From NCBI RefSeq assembly GCF_030272615.1, contig NC_081415.1, positions 264,959,925 through 265,023,924 of the forward strand: a stretch of DNA of 64,000 nt, written 5' to 3'. The translations under genes were made by a program, and so were the position numbers. Below are positions 42,744 through 55,064 of this stretch, in pieces (within the stretch, counting starts at the first letter, position 1; each line of letters starts with the position of its first letter). The DNA comes from Cryptomeria japonica (lineage: Eukaryota > Streptophyta > Pinopsida > Cupressales > Cupressaceae). The notes below the pieces were generated by a model. The model saw only the letters and a program-made list of their open reading frames with translations. It was not told where the DNA came from and did not search any database.

Positions 42744-45700
42744 TATGGTCTCCTAAGGGGTTATATCGTGTCCTAAGGGGTCGTAGAACATCATATGACC
42801 CCTTAGGACACAATATGACCCCTAACGACACCATATGGTCTCCTAAGGGGTCATATGGTGTCATAAGGGGTCATAAAACACCATATGGTGTCTTAAGGGG
42901 TCATAAGACACCAAATGCGCCCTTAGGACACCATACAACCCCTAATGACACAATATTGCATCCTAAAGGGTCATATGGTGTCCTAAAGGGTCATAGGACA
43001 CCATATGACCCCTTAGGACACCATACGACCCATAGCACCATATAGTGTCCCAAGGGGTCATATGGTGTCTTAAGGGGACAAAGAACGTCATATGACCAAT
43101 TAGGACACAATACAACCCATGACGACACCTAAGGGGTCATATAGTGTCATAAGGGGCCATAAGACACCATATGACCCCTTATAACACCATACAATCCCTT
43201 ACAACACCATATGGTGTCCTGAGGGGTCATATAACACCATATGACCCCTTATAACACAAGAAGACCCATAAAAACATGATATGGTGTCCTTAGGGGTCAT
43301 ATGGTGTCATGAGACACCATATGACCCCTTAGGACACAATATGACCCCTAACGATACCTAAGGGGTCATATGGTGTCCTAAGGGGTTATATGATGTCCTA
43401 GGAACCTTTAGGACATAATATGACCCCTTAGCACACCATACAACCCCTAATGACACCATATGGTGTCCTAAGGGGTCGTAGGACACCATATGACCCGTTA
43501 GGACACAATATGACCCCTAACAACACCTAAGGGGTCATAGGACACCATATGACCCCTAACGATACTATATGGTGTCTTAAGGGGTCATATTATGTCCTAA
43601 GGGTTCATAGGAGACCATATGACCTGTAACGACACAAAATGACACCTAACGATACCTAAGGGGTCATATGGTGTTCTAAGGGGTTATAGGACACCATATG
43701 ACCCCTTAGCACACCATACGACCCCTAATGGCACCATATGGTGTCCTAAGGGGTCATAGAACACCATATGACCCCTTAGGACACCATACAATGCATATTG
43801 ATACTATATTGTGTCCTAAGGGGTCATAGGACACCATATGACCCATAACAACATAATATGGTGTCCTAGAGGATCATAGAACACCATATGACCCCTTAGA
43901 ATACCATACGATAGATAACAACACCATCTAGTGTCTTAAGGGGTCATAGGACACAATATTACCCATTAGGACATAATATGACCCCTAACAATGTCATATA
44001 GTGTCCCAATGGGTCATAGGACACCATATGACCTCTTAGGACACCATACGACATCATACTACCCTTTACGACACCATGTGGTGTCCTAGGGGGTCATATG
44101 ATATCCTAAGGGGTCATATAACACCATATGACCCCTTAGAACACAAGAAGACCCATAACGACATGATATGGTGTCCTAAGGGGTCATATGGTGTCATGAG
44201 ACACCATATGACCCCTTAGGAAACAATATGATCACTAACGATACCTAAGGGGTCATATGGTCTCCTAAGGGGTTATATGATGTCCTAGGAACCTTTAGGA
44301 CACAATATGACCCCTTAGCACACCATACAACCCCTAATGACACCATATGGTGTCTTAAGGGGTCATCGGGCACCATATAACCCATTAGGACACAATATTA
44401 CCCCTAACAACACCTAAGGGGTCATATCGTATCCTAAGGGGTCATATAACACCATATGACCCCTTATAACACAAGAATACCCATAACAACATGATATGGT
44501 GTCCTAAGGGGTCATATGGTGTCCTAAAGGGTTATATGATGTCTTAGGAACCTTTAGGACACAATATGACCCCTTAGCACACCATACAACCCTTAACGAC
44601 ACCATATGGTGTCCTAAGGGGTTATAGGACACCATATGACCTGTTAGGACACGATATGACCCCTAACAACACCTAAGGGGTCATATTATGTCGTAAGGGG
44701 TCATAGGACACCATATGACCCCTAATGACAGTATATGGTGTCTTAAGGGGTTGTAGGACACCATATGACCCCTAAAGACACAAAATGACACCTAACGATA
44801 TCTAAGGGGTCATATGGTGTTCTAAGGGGTCATAGGACACCATTTGACCCCTTAGCACACCATATGACCCCTAATGACACCATATGTTGTCTAAAGGAGT
44901 CATATGGTGTCCTAAGGGATCATAGAACACCATATGACCCCTTAGGACACCATACGATGCATGATGACACTATATGGTGTCCTAAGGGGTCATAGGACAC
45001 CATATGACCCCTGAGAGGACCATACAACCCATAACAACATAATATGGTGTCTTAGAGGGTCATAGAATACCATATGACCCCTTAGAACACCATACCACCC
45101 GTAACAACACCATGTGGTGTCTTAAGGGGTCATAGGAAACCATTTGACCCCTTAGCACACCATATGATCCCTAATGACACCATATGATGTCCTAAGGAGT
45201 CATATGGTGTCCTTAGGGGTCATAGAACACCATATGACCCCTTAGAGGACCATACAACCCATAAAAATAGAATATGGTGTCTTAAAGGGTCATAGAACAC
45301 CATATGACCCCTTAGAACACCATACGACCCATAACGATACCATGTGGTGTCTTAAGGGGTCATAGGACACCATTTGACCCCTTAGCACACCATATGACCC
45401 CTAATGACACCATATGGTGTCCTACAGAGTCATATGGTGTCCTAAGGGGTCATAGAACACCATGTGACCCCTTAGGACACCATACGATGCATAATGACAC
45501 TATATGGTGTCCTAAGGGGTCATAGGACACCATATGACCCCTTAGAGGAATATACAACCCATAAAAACATAATATGGTGTCTTAGAGGGTAATAGAACAC
45601 CATATGACCCCTTAGAACACCATACGACCCATAACGACACCATGTGGTGTCTTAAGGGGTCATAAGACATAATATTACCCCTTAGGACATAATATGACCC

Positions 45701-48700
45701 CTAACAACATCATATAGTGTCCTAAGGGGTCATAGGACACCATATGACCCCTTAGGACACCATACGACCCCTTACGACACCATGTGGTTTCCTAAGGGGT
45801 CATATGGTATCCTAACGAGTCATATAACACCATATGACCCCTTAGAACACAAGAAGACCCATAACCACATGATATGGTGTCCTAAGGGGTCATATGGTGT
45901 CATGAGACACCATATGACTCCTTAGGACACAATACGACCCCTAACGATACCTAAGGGGTCATATGGTGTCCTAAGGGGTTATATGATGTGCTAGGAACCT
46001 TTAGAACACAATATGACCCCTTAGCACACCATACAACCCCTAACGACACCATATGGTGTCCTAAGGGGTTGTAGGACACCATATAACCCGTTAGTACATA
46101 ATATGACCCCTAACAACACCTAAGGGGTCATATTATGTCCTAAGGGGTCATAGGATACCATATGACCCCTAAGGACATTGTATGGTGTACTAAGGGGTCA
46201 TATTATGTGCTAAGGGGTCATAGGACACCATATGACCCCTTAGCACTCCATACGACCCCTAACGACACCATATGGTGTTCTAAGGGATCATATGGTGTCC
46301 TAAGGGGTCATATAACACCATATGACCCCTTAGGATACCATACGACACATAATGACACCATATGGTCGCCTAAGGGGTCATATGGTGTCCTAAGGGGTCA
46401 TAGGATGTCCTAAGGGGTCATAGGACATTATATGACCCCTTAGGAGACCATACGACCCATAACAACATAATATGATGTCCTAGAGGGTCATAGAACACCA
46501 TATGACCCCTTAGATCACCATAAGACCCATAACGACACCATGTGGTGTCCTAAGGGGTCATAAGACACAATATAACCCCTTAGGACACAATATGACCCCT
46601 AACAACATTATATATTGTCCTAAGGGGTCATACAAAACCATATGACCCCATAGAACACCATATGACCCCTTAGAACACCATACGGCCTTTTACGACACCA
46701 TATGGTGTCCTAAGGCATCATATGGTGTCCTATGGGGTCATATAAAACCATGTGACCCCTTAGAACACCATATGATCCCTTAGAAAACAAGAAGACCCAT
46801 AACGACATGAAATGGTGTCCTAAGGGGTCATATAGTATCATGAGACACCATATGACTCCTTAGGACACAATATGACCCCTAATGATATCTAAGGGGTCAT
46901 ATGGTGTCCTGAGAGGTTATAAGATGTCCTAGGAATCTTTAGGACACATTATGACCCCTTAGCACACCATACAATCCCAAACGACACCATATGGTGTCCT
47001 AAGGGGTCGTAGGACACTATATGACCCCTAACAACACATAAGGGGTCATAGGACATCATATGACCCCTAACGACACAAAATGATGCCTAACGATACCTAA
47101 GGGGTCATATGGTGTTATAAAGGATCATAGGACACCATATGACCCCTTAGCACACCATGCGACCCTTAATGACACCATATGGTGTCCTAAGGGGTCATAG
47201 AACACCATATGACCCCTTAGGAAACCATACGACGCATAATGAAACCATATGGTGTCCTAAGGGGTCATAGGACACCATATGACCCCTTAGGAGACCATAC
47301 AACCCATAACAACATAAAAATTGTGTCTTAAGGGGTCATAGAACACCATATGACCCCTTAGAACACCATACAACCCATAACGACACCATGTGGTGTCCTA
47401 AGGGGTCATAAGACACAATATGACCCCTTAGGACATAATATGACCCCTAACGACGTCATATAGTGTCCTAAGGGGTCATAGGACACCGTATGGCCCCTTG
47501 TGACACAATATGACCCCTTAGGACATAAAATAAACCCTAATGACACCTAAAGGGTCATAGGGCACCATACAACACATAAAAACACCAAAAGGTATCCTAA
47601 GGGGTCATATGGTGTCCTAAGGTGTCATTAGACACCATACGACCCATATCACCATATAGTCTCCCAAGCATATGGTGTCTTAAGGGGTCATACAACACCA
47701 TATGACCCATTAGGACACAATAAGACCTCTGATGACACCTAATGGGTCATATAGTGTCCTAAGGGTTCATAGGACACCATATGACCCCTTAGGACACCAT
47801 ACGACTCCTTGCGACATCATATGGTGTCCCAAGGTATTGTATGGTATCCTAAGGGGTCATATAAAGTCCTAAGGGGTCATATGGTGTCCTAAGGGGTCAT
47901 AGAACATCACATGACCCCTTAGAACACCATACAACCCATAACGACACCATGTAGTGTCCCAAGGGGTCATAAGACACAATATGACCCCTTAGGACATAAT
48001 ATGACCCCTAACAACGCCATATAGTGTCCTAAGGGGTCATAGGACACCGTATGACCCCTTAGGACACAATACGACCCCTTAGGACATAAAATAAACCCTA
48101 ATGACACCTAAGGGGTCATAGGACACCATACAACACATAAAAACACCAAAAGGTATCCTAAGGGGTCATATGGTGTCCTAAGGTGTCATTGGACACCATA
48201 CGACCCATATCACCATATAGTCTCCCAAGCATATGGTGTCCTAAGGGGTCATACGACACCATATGACCCATTAGGATACAATAAGCCCTCTGATGACACC
48301 TAATGGATCATATAGTTTCCTAAGGGTTCATAGGACACCATATGACCCCTTACGACACCATACGACTCCTTGTGACATCATATGGTGTCCCAAGGTATTG
48401 TATGGTATCCTAAGGGGTCATATAATGTCCTAAGGGGTCATACGGTGTCCTAAGGGGTTACAGAACACCATATGACCCCTTAGGACACCATAAGACCCAT
48501 AACAACACCATATGATGTCCTAAGGGGTCATATGGTATCCTAAAGGGTCATGGGACACCATATGACCTCTTAGGACATAGTATGAGCCCTAACAAAACCT
48601 AATGGATCATATGGTGTCTAAGGGGTCATACGATGTCTTGTGACCCCTTAGGACACAATATGACCCCTTAGCACACCATACAACCCCCAACGACACCATA

Positions 48701-48959
48701 TGACCTGTTTGGACACAATATGACCCCTAAAAATACCTAAGGAGTCATATGGTGTCCTAAGGGGTCATAGGATACCATATGACCCCTTAACACACCATAG
48801 ACCCCTAATGACACCATATGGTGTCCTAAAGGCTCATAGAACACCATATGACCCCTTAGAACACCATAAGACTTATAACAACATCATATGGTGTCCTAAG
48901 GTGTCATATGGTGTTCTAAAGGTTCATGAGACACCATATGACCCTTTAGGACACCATAT
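42744..48959. repeat. Palindromic satellite array, 6.2 kb
   Basis: Built from about 20-23-bp half-units: CCATATGACCCCTTAGGACAC and its reverse complement, with CATACGACCCCTAACGACAC as linker. Whole units can fold two ways: CATATGGTGTCC - 12-base loop - GGACACCATATG (for example 47246-47281) or GGGGTCATA - 8-base loop - TATGACCCC. Higher-order duplication is visible: the words AAGACCCATAACGACATGA near 43260, 44148, 45852 and 46791, and a near-identical pair with an offset of about 560 bases (47520-48050 and 48082-48610). No gene; the frames 42815-43045, 46162-46413 and 48808 onward are repeat translations. Confidence 0.95.
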
Positions 48960-49310
48960 CCTCTCTTACATTATTTCTTTTCCTCAATTACCCTCGATCA
49001 CCTTTCTCCTCCTATGGGTTTATAGATACTTCCCTCTCCCCCTCTACCCACCCCTAATTACTCTCTATGTCTCTCTTCACCTCTATCCCCATCTCTCTTC
49101 TCTCTTTGTTGATACTTTCCCCTCTCCCCCTCTCCTCCTACCCCTTAATAATCTCAAACTCTCCCTCTCATTCTCTCTTCACCCCAATCACCCCCTCCCT
49201 CTCTCTCTTCACCTTCCACCTAATTACCTATAGCTCCCTCTCTCTCACTCTCTCTTCCCCCTAATTAATCTCTTCTTCTCACCTTTCTCCCCCTCTCCTT
49301 GTCCCCTCTG
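48960..49310 (+). repeat. Pyrimidine-rich tract right of the satellite
   Basis: CCTCTCTCTCTTCACC-like low-complexity DNA, with a purine-rich (GAGAGAGG) tract at 49320-49560 that mirrors the left pyrimidine tract in inverted orientation. Confidence 0.9.
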
Positions 49311-49560
49311 AATTTTGTTGCTAGAGATGAGAAGGAAATGCAGAAAGACTATTCTAGATCTTAGGGAAGAGAGAGTGACATAGAGGAGGAAATTATGAAG
49401 AGGTAGAAATATAAGCACCTTGTAGAGCTTGAGAGATTTAATGAGGTATTCATTGATAGTTAGAGATATAGGTCTAGAGAGAGGTATAAATATGGACAAA
49501 AGAGAGGGAGGAAGAAACAAATAGGTGGAGTGATAGGTTTAGGAGAGAGGTGGAGAAAGG

Positions 49561-50831
49561 AACAAACATAGATAACATGGTTTATCAAAATTTATCAAAC
49601 TCAATAAAATTCATAAATTTTCTATTATTAATTAATTACTTATTTAGTTTATTATTATTTAGTTTATTTTGAGATGATTGTTACAAAAATTCATGCAATA
49701 GGGAAATCATATGGAAAAATTATGAGTTTTTTATGTTTTAAAAATGAAGGTTGAATTTAAATGAATTATAATTATTTTTTAAAACAAATAATTGAAAATA
49801 TACCTATTCCAGCTCTTAATTACCTTTCTAGTGCTTGTCAAAAATCAAAATTTCGATATAAAACGCAAAAGTTATGCCCAATTTACTAAAATATATATTT
49901 TTTTTTTTCAAAAATCAGGTATCCGATTTTATTGGATATCCGATTTTAAAACATAAATTTTTCCCTCCACATTTTGGTTCGGGCTTGCTTTGGGATTTGG
50001 CTTGGAAGTGACAAGCTTGGAAAGTCAACTAAAAAAAACGTGTTTTTCAGTATTCCTTGATTTTCTAGACTTTACACTGGTGGCTGACGACTTTTTTTAT
50101 AGCCAAAATTGATCAAATGAAAATGGTTTTTTAAGGACATTCTTAGCTTTCCAACATTATAAGTTTTTTCTTATTTCAACTTTAATAAATAATTATTATT
50201 TAGTTTCTAATTGAATTCTGACAAAAGTCCTGATTGATAGACTGATTGAAAAATACTCATAACTTTCAAACCGCATAACATTTTTTGAATCTGAAACATG
50301 CGTCACATCCTATGCTTCGTCTACTATAGGGAAAAATTTTAAAAAATTGAATTTCATAAGGTTTTGACCAAGTTAAGGTGGTCAGACGTAGGAGTTTCTG
50401 AATTTCTGAAAAGCTATAGTAAAAAAATCATAAATAATTATTTACTTTATAAAAAATTATAAAAAAATATGTGTCACATCCGGACATGAGACTAATACTT
50501 ATATTATAAATCTTATAAAAAAATATTATGATTTGATTGTGATTAGGGTGGTCAGACATACACCTACTTCTTATCTTTTTCCTGAAATTTTTGTACCACT
50601 GCATTGAAATTTGAAATTTTCATCAAATAGGATTTTTTTTCTTTTAAAAAACAACTAGTAGCTTAGAAACTACATTCAATTTTCTATAGATTCTCTTCTT
50701 ACATATTTTAAAAATAATGTTCATAACTTATTCAATTTTTCATGTCAAGTTGCATAACTCTGATTTTTTGAAATTTTATTGCCACTTAAGGGCCTGTTTT
50801 GGCACACCATGATCCTACACATACCCACAAC
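49561..50831 (-). other. Right inverted-repeat end and putative intron sequence
   Basis: 49730-49990 is the inverted counterpart of the left end. The rest is AT-rich DNA with GGTGGTCAGACGTAG and GGTGGTCAGACATAC as a diverged repeat (about 50386 and 50549). No gene. Lies in the putative 9.7-kb intron (50831-41120, minus strand) bounded by GT at 50831-50830 and AG at 41121-41120. Confidence 0.45.
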
Positions 50832-52576
50832 CTGTTTCAAAATGGTCTCCCTACTCTTCTTCTTACTCTTGGACCGAGTTACTCGAGCAACAATGAGACC
50901 CAATGGTGACTTCTTTGATCTCCTAGGTTGGATTTTCTCAACAATAGGCCTTGAACACCTGCAACATTAACAATTTCGTTAGTGGAAGAAATGGCAGATT
51001 GAGTCACAATGTGTGAATCAATTCTTAGTTCATGCGAGGACATGTGAGGTCCCTCCTTAAAATTTTGGTTTCTCAACCATCTTTCTGTTCTTCTCACAAC
51101 ATTGAAGGTTCTAGTTTGAATACTGTCATCCTCCTTTTTATTCCAATCAATTTCTGGAATTGGTTTTCCCTGAACCTCTGTGTCAAACTCAGGGTCTAGA
51201 ACATCTTCTCCTGCATCTTCTGATACTCTAGATATATTAATTGGAAGCTTCATGGTAACTATTTGTTGCAAAGTGAACCTTGACCATAGTCTTTTCCTTA
51301 CCTCATATTCATCACTGCAGTTCTCCCAGTAATCCTCCAACTGAGGCTCATGACAAAAATGGCTATCTACATTTAGGTTTTCAATGGCGTAACCTCTACT
51401 GTCAAACTTTTGCCTTGCCACATATGGCTACAGGTTCATCCTTTTGAATTCTAATTCTAGATTCAGGGCATCTGATACAAATTTGCAGCTATAGTATCTG
51501 AGTTCAACAGGGAATACAACTCCAGACTCGCCCTTTGTTCCCAATCTTTTATCAATGTAAGCTAGCTGCCTGCTCACCTCTATAAGTACATAGCTATCGA
51601 AAGCATACCTAGGCAGCTTGAATGGTTGGCCCTCAAAACCACCTACCCGTAGGTAAGTAAACCTGGGAAATTGAATAAAGAAGCTACCATATATGCTTAT
51701 GAATTTTATTGCTTCAATAGACATTCTCCTAATCGCATCCCCCTGGAGCTCAAAAGCAAGTTTTCCTGTGAAGAATCCATTCCACCTAACAATTTGCTCG
51801 ACATGTCTCTGTTGATGTAATAGGGGATAATAATTATAGACCCCCATTCCGTCTATTCAAGGTTCATTAGGCAAACCAAGCCAATCCCTTGTACAAGCTA
51901 GTATGTAGAAAAGATAAGAAGACATATAAAAAACCTGACATCCCACAAAATTGTTCAATCCTTCATGAAGTCTTTCTGTAATTACCTGAGACCAATCGAG
52001 ATATCTATCACCGAATAAAACCACCTGGATGAAAAAGTACATACAATCCTCCCAGTAGAAAGAATGTGAGTTTCCCTTCACTCTGTTCAAAAGTATCACA
52101 ATATCCCGCACTTATGTGATGAAATGCTCTCTAGTCAGGGGCTTTGGCAATCATGACCCTCCTTTTTGAATTTTCAAGAGCCAATTCCTAGCAATTACAC
52201 TCCTGTACTTACTCTTCTTTTCTGAGAAATAGGAATACGAATTCCCAATGGTCCAGTCCTCATATTCGTCCTTGTGCGGAATTCCCATTGTCGCCATTAT
52301 TGTTTCTCTGTTGATACTGACTAGCAGCTCACCATTACTAGTTCTGATGCATCTATTATCTGTATCATATCTATTCATGCAAGCCATCACCAAATCCGGA
52401 CAAGGTGTGACAAGCGGGAACACAACAGCTTCAACAAGACCACTTTTCACTATTTTCTTCATCATTGAACTGGTTTGAGGGTTCTTGGCTCTTTCTAAGA
52501 AATCCCCTAAATCTACATGAACCAAGGAAGTGTCTTCTAGTTCTGGTAATATACTTGATGCTTTGCAAAAGGACAA
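50832..52576 (-). pseudogene. Main exon of a repetitive minus-strand gene, stops in one frame
   Basis: Four open pieces (52576-52151, 52111-51857, 51847-51428, 51421-50879) lie in the same minus frame and form one protein of about 570 codons broken by three or four stops. Recognisable stretches: VFPLVTPCPDLVMACMNRYD, RETIMATMGIPHKDEYEDW, ARNWLLKIQKGGS, RDIVILLNRVKGNSHSFYWED and FIQFPRFTYLRVGGFEG. A frameshift near 50945 leads to a basic tail (RVTRSKSKKKSRE) that could be a nuclear signal, then a GT donor at 50831. I know no curated domain for it; the style is that of PMD-like or 'putative plant transposon' proteins. Start ATG at 52576 is the first of the open frame; alternatives exist upstream. 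Confidence 0.6.
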
Positions 52577-52579
52577 TGT

Positions 52580-53990
52580 TAGTTAGGATAAACACAACAC
52601 AAGAAATAAAAGAAATCAATTGTTAGATGTTAGAGTTAGAAATCACCAATTAAAAACTATCCTAAGCAAGTATATCAAGAAAGATACTACTAAACAAAAA
52701 GAAAGCTTAAGGAATCTACAAAAAGTAACTAAACTTCTCTATATGCTCTCTACCATGCTGGTAGTTTTCCTTCTTTGTTCCTCTCCTCTCCAAGTTCCAA
52801 ACTAGTGTAGTTCTCAGTAGCTTTTTGCACTATGGATGCTTATGGAGGTTCAAGATTGAGATGTTTACTCTAAAATGCTATGCAAATGTGAATAAAAGCT
52901 AATACTAGATGCTATGATGCTAAAATGATTTATTTTAGGCCAAAATAACAAGATATTAGTGATTTATGCTAAATGCTCTCTAAAATTCTCTATAACTTAG
53001 ATGCATACAAGTTTTCAGGATCTAGATTATGAAGAAATGGGCTCTATTTATAAGAAAAATGGAGCAATGGATGGTTGAGATTGAGTAATCTCAACAAGGG
53101 TCGGGATTGAATAATATTCAATCCATGTCATGGCTTTCAACCCAATCCAAGGATGACAAGTGTCAATGTGAGATAGGTTGAGAGGAGAGGGAATAAGTAT
53201 TAAATGTTTGACATGACCTGAGAGTTAACTTGGGAGTTAAGGTCAAGGTTAGGTTGAATGAATAAATTCTTTATTCAAAGAATAAAGCTTTTATCCAATG
53301 GATAAACTCTTGTGCAAAGGCAAAAGGGATAACCATGGTCAAAGCAATAAATGCTTGAGGAGACACATGAGTGCAAGTTGAATTAACCATAAATGGTTAT
53401 GTAAGAGCCATTAATGATCATGTAAGAGCCATTAGTGGTTTTGGAAGACTTTAGAGGTTAAATTGTTGAACACACAAAGCATTAAATGTTTTTCAAAGAC
53501 TTTGAAGTCTTTGAGAAGTGACTCCAAGTTGCTTAGGAATGTGACAATAATTAGGGGATGGATTAGGTTAATTAGGAAGGGGTTAGAAGAATCTAGAAGG
53601 GGGTTTAAGAATGCAAGTGGATTTGGTGGGTGAGGGAAAATAGGATTTTTATTTAAAATAAAATTAATTTATTTCAATAAATGTGTGCAAGTTGCATTTG
53701 TAGGAAAATGCAAGTGGAGGGATAAATGATTTAAATAAATGTTTTATTTAATTTATTTAAAAGAGGAAAAGGGGATCAAATGAAATAAATATGATTTATT
53801 CATTTAATTGATTGTGAATTTGATTTAATGAATGAATTAAAATAAATTAAATAATTTATTTAATTAATAGGAGAATGTTTGAAGATGAATTAATTAAATA
53901 TTAATTTAATTAACTGATGGCTAGTGGATTTTTAATCAAATAAATAGCAAATATTCATTTAATTAAAATGGACAAATTTATGTGACTACA
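52580..53990 (-). promoter_or_regulatory. LTR-like promoter region upstream of the minus-strand gene
   Basis: On the minus strand it starts TGTAGTCACATAAATTTGTCC-like (53990), close to the TGTAGACACC LTR starts elsewhere here, followed by the same AT-rich ATTAATTAAAT leader. A TATAAATA box is at 53052-53045 (minus strand) and a 470-base leader follows before the first ATG. I could not find the LTR 3' end or a target duplication (right flank is ATACT). No gene within 52620-53990. Confidence 0.5.
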
Positions 53991-54559
53991 ATACTCAGTA
54001 GACACAAGGTCCGACCAAGCTTCGGCAATATTGGCCTTATATTGCTTATCTATACTTCTAACCAAGAAATTCTAAAACAAGGCAGAATTCTACTCCAACA
54101 ATTTAGAGATTTTCTTCCTATACTGATAAATCTTTAGAACTTAAAGAAACACAGCTTAGGAGGAGTCATCTGAACTTACCCGTTACCACCATGAAAATTG
54201 GAAATTCCTCAGGAAATCAGAGCTAGTTGAACCTTCGGTGCCTCCAATTTTCTCAAGTATGGCAGCTGCAACCCTTTCAACTATGGAAATAAATTCATAC
54301 ATTCCCTTCAATCAGACGAGAAAATATCTATAAAGCCACACACGCTTCATCATGATTTACCCAAGCGTGCGAAGTAACAGTGAAATGACTAAAATCTGAC
54401 ACCTTTTTAATTATCCATCACTTCCGCACAAATAGTTGATACACTCATGATTACTTTCCATATTTAGAATTTTAAACTGTTGAATAAGAGAATATTCCTT
54501 CTTGCCACGTCGCTTTCATTTTCATCAAAAAGCCTTAGAGTTAGTTTTGAAGTGAACTC
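53991..54559. other. Intergenic stretch, nothing recognised
   Basis: Unique-looking DNA of mixed composition; no frame, LTR or repeat found. Confidence 0.5.
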
Positions 54560-54965
54560 ATGAACCTTGAACCATTTGACAAAAAGTTTAACGGTTCAAG
54601 TTCATTTAAGAAATATAACAATGGATGAGTGGCGCACAACAATACCGGAACGAGTGACAACGATGATTATTAAATAGAAGCCTTGAACCATTTGAACCGC
54701 TTGAGATTTGGTTCACGGTTCAAGGTCGGAAGCCAACTTAAAACATATGGACCCACGCTCGTTATACAATGATACATTGCCGCGACTCACAAAAGACATT
54801 TTGAACCTTGAACCATTTGACAAAAAGTTCATGGGTTCAGAATTCAAGACATAAAACAAAAGCGCACTTGCTCACACGAAGGCAAAGACCACAAATGACT
54901 TTCTTCTAAAACTCGCTTTGAACCTTGAACCTATTGAACTTTTTAGAAAGAGTTCAACGGTTCAA
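54560..54965 (+). repeat. Degenerate tandem repeat, period about 116-125 bp, four copies
   Basis: CCTTGAACCATTTGA-like words at 54565, 54681, 54806 and 54923 are each followed by an AAAGTTCAACGGTTCAAG-like word. GAACCTTGAACC and GGTTCAAG are partly complementary, so each unit can form a small hairpin. Confidence 0.8.
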
Positions 54966-55064
54966 GTATGAAGGAAAACAAACGACTCGACAAAAATAAA
55001 GGCACAAAAAGGCAACCACAAGTATGAACATTCAAAAGGGAAAATTGTAGGGAGGACTAACAAG

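Larger units (their letters stand above)
41240..49990. mobile_element. 8.7-kb unit with inverted-repeat ends enclosing satellite DNA
   Basis: DNA at 41240-41560 and 49730-49990 is inverted-repeat related. Shared words on the two strands include GGGCATAACTTTTGCGTTT, ATCGAAATTTTGATTTTT and GGATATCCGATTT. Inside lie, in order, a pyrimidine-rich tract, 6.2 kb of palindromic satellite, another pyrimidine-rich tract and a purine-rich tract. No transposase frame. A Mutator-like non-autonomous element with long terminal inverted repeats is one reading; I could not fix the outer ends or a target duplication. Confidence 0.5.
28681..55064 (-). other. 26-kb composite interrupting copia C
   Basis: Copia sequence stops at 28680 in mid gag and resumes at about 55065 in the integrase C-terminus. 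The intervening DNA is a minus-strand repetitive gene with its LTR-like promoter and two large insertions. No target duplication joins the two breakpoints, and the copia region between mid gag and late integrase is missing, so the event involved a deletion as well as an insertion. Confidence 0.65.

Noticed and set aside
42815-43045. Frames with recurring SYGVLRGHKTPYDPLGHH-type peptides (also 46162-46413 and 48808-49233)
   Set aside because: Direct translation of the palindromic satellite; the same peptide arises wherever units are in phase.
47246-47281. CRISPR-like array, because of regular palindromic repeats
   Set aside because: There are no unique spacers, units are continuous and degenerate, and the context is plant retroelements.
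28681-55064. Simple transposon insertion into copia C
   Set aside because: No target duplication at the two breakpoints, and the copia region from mid gag to late integrase is missing, so a rearrangement is required.
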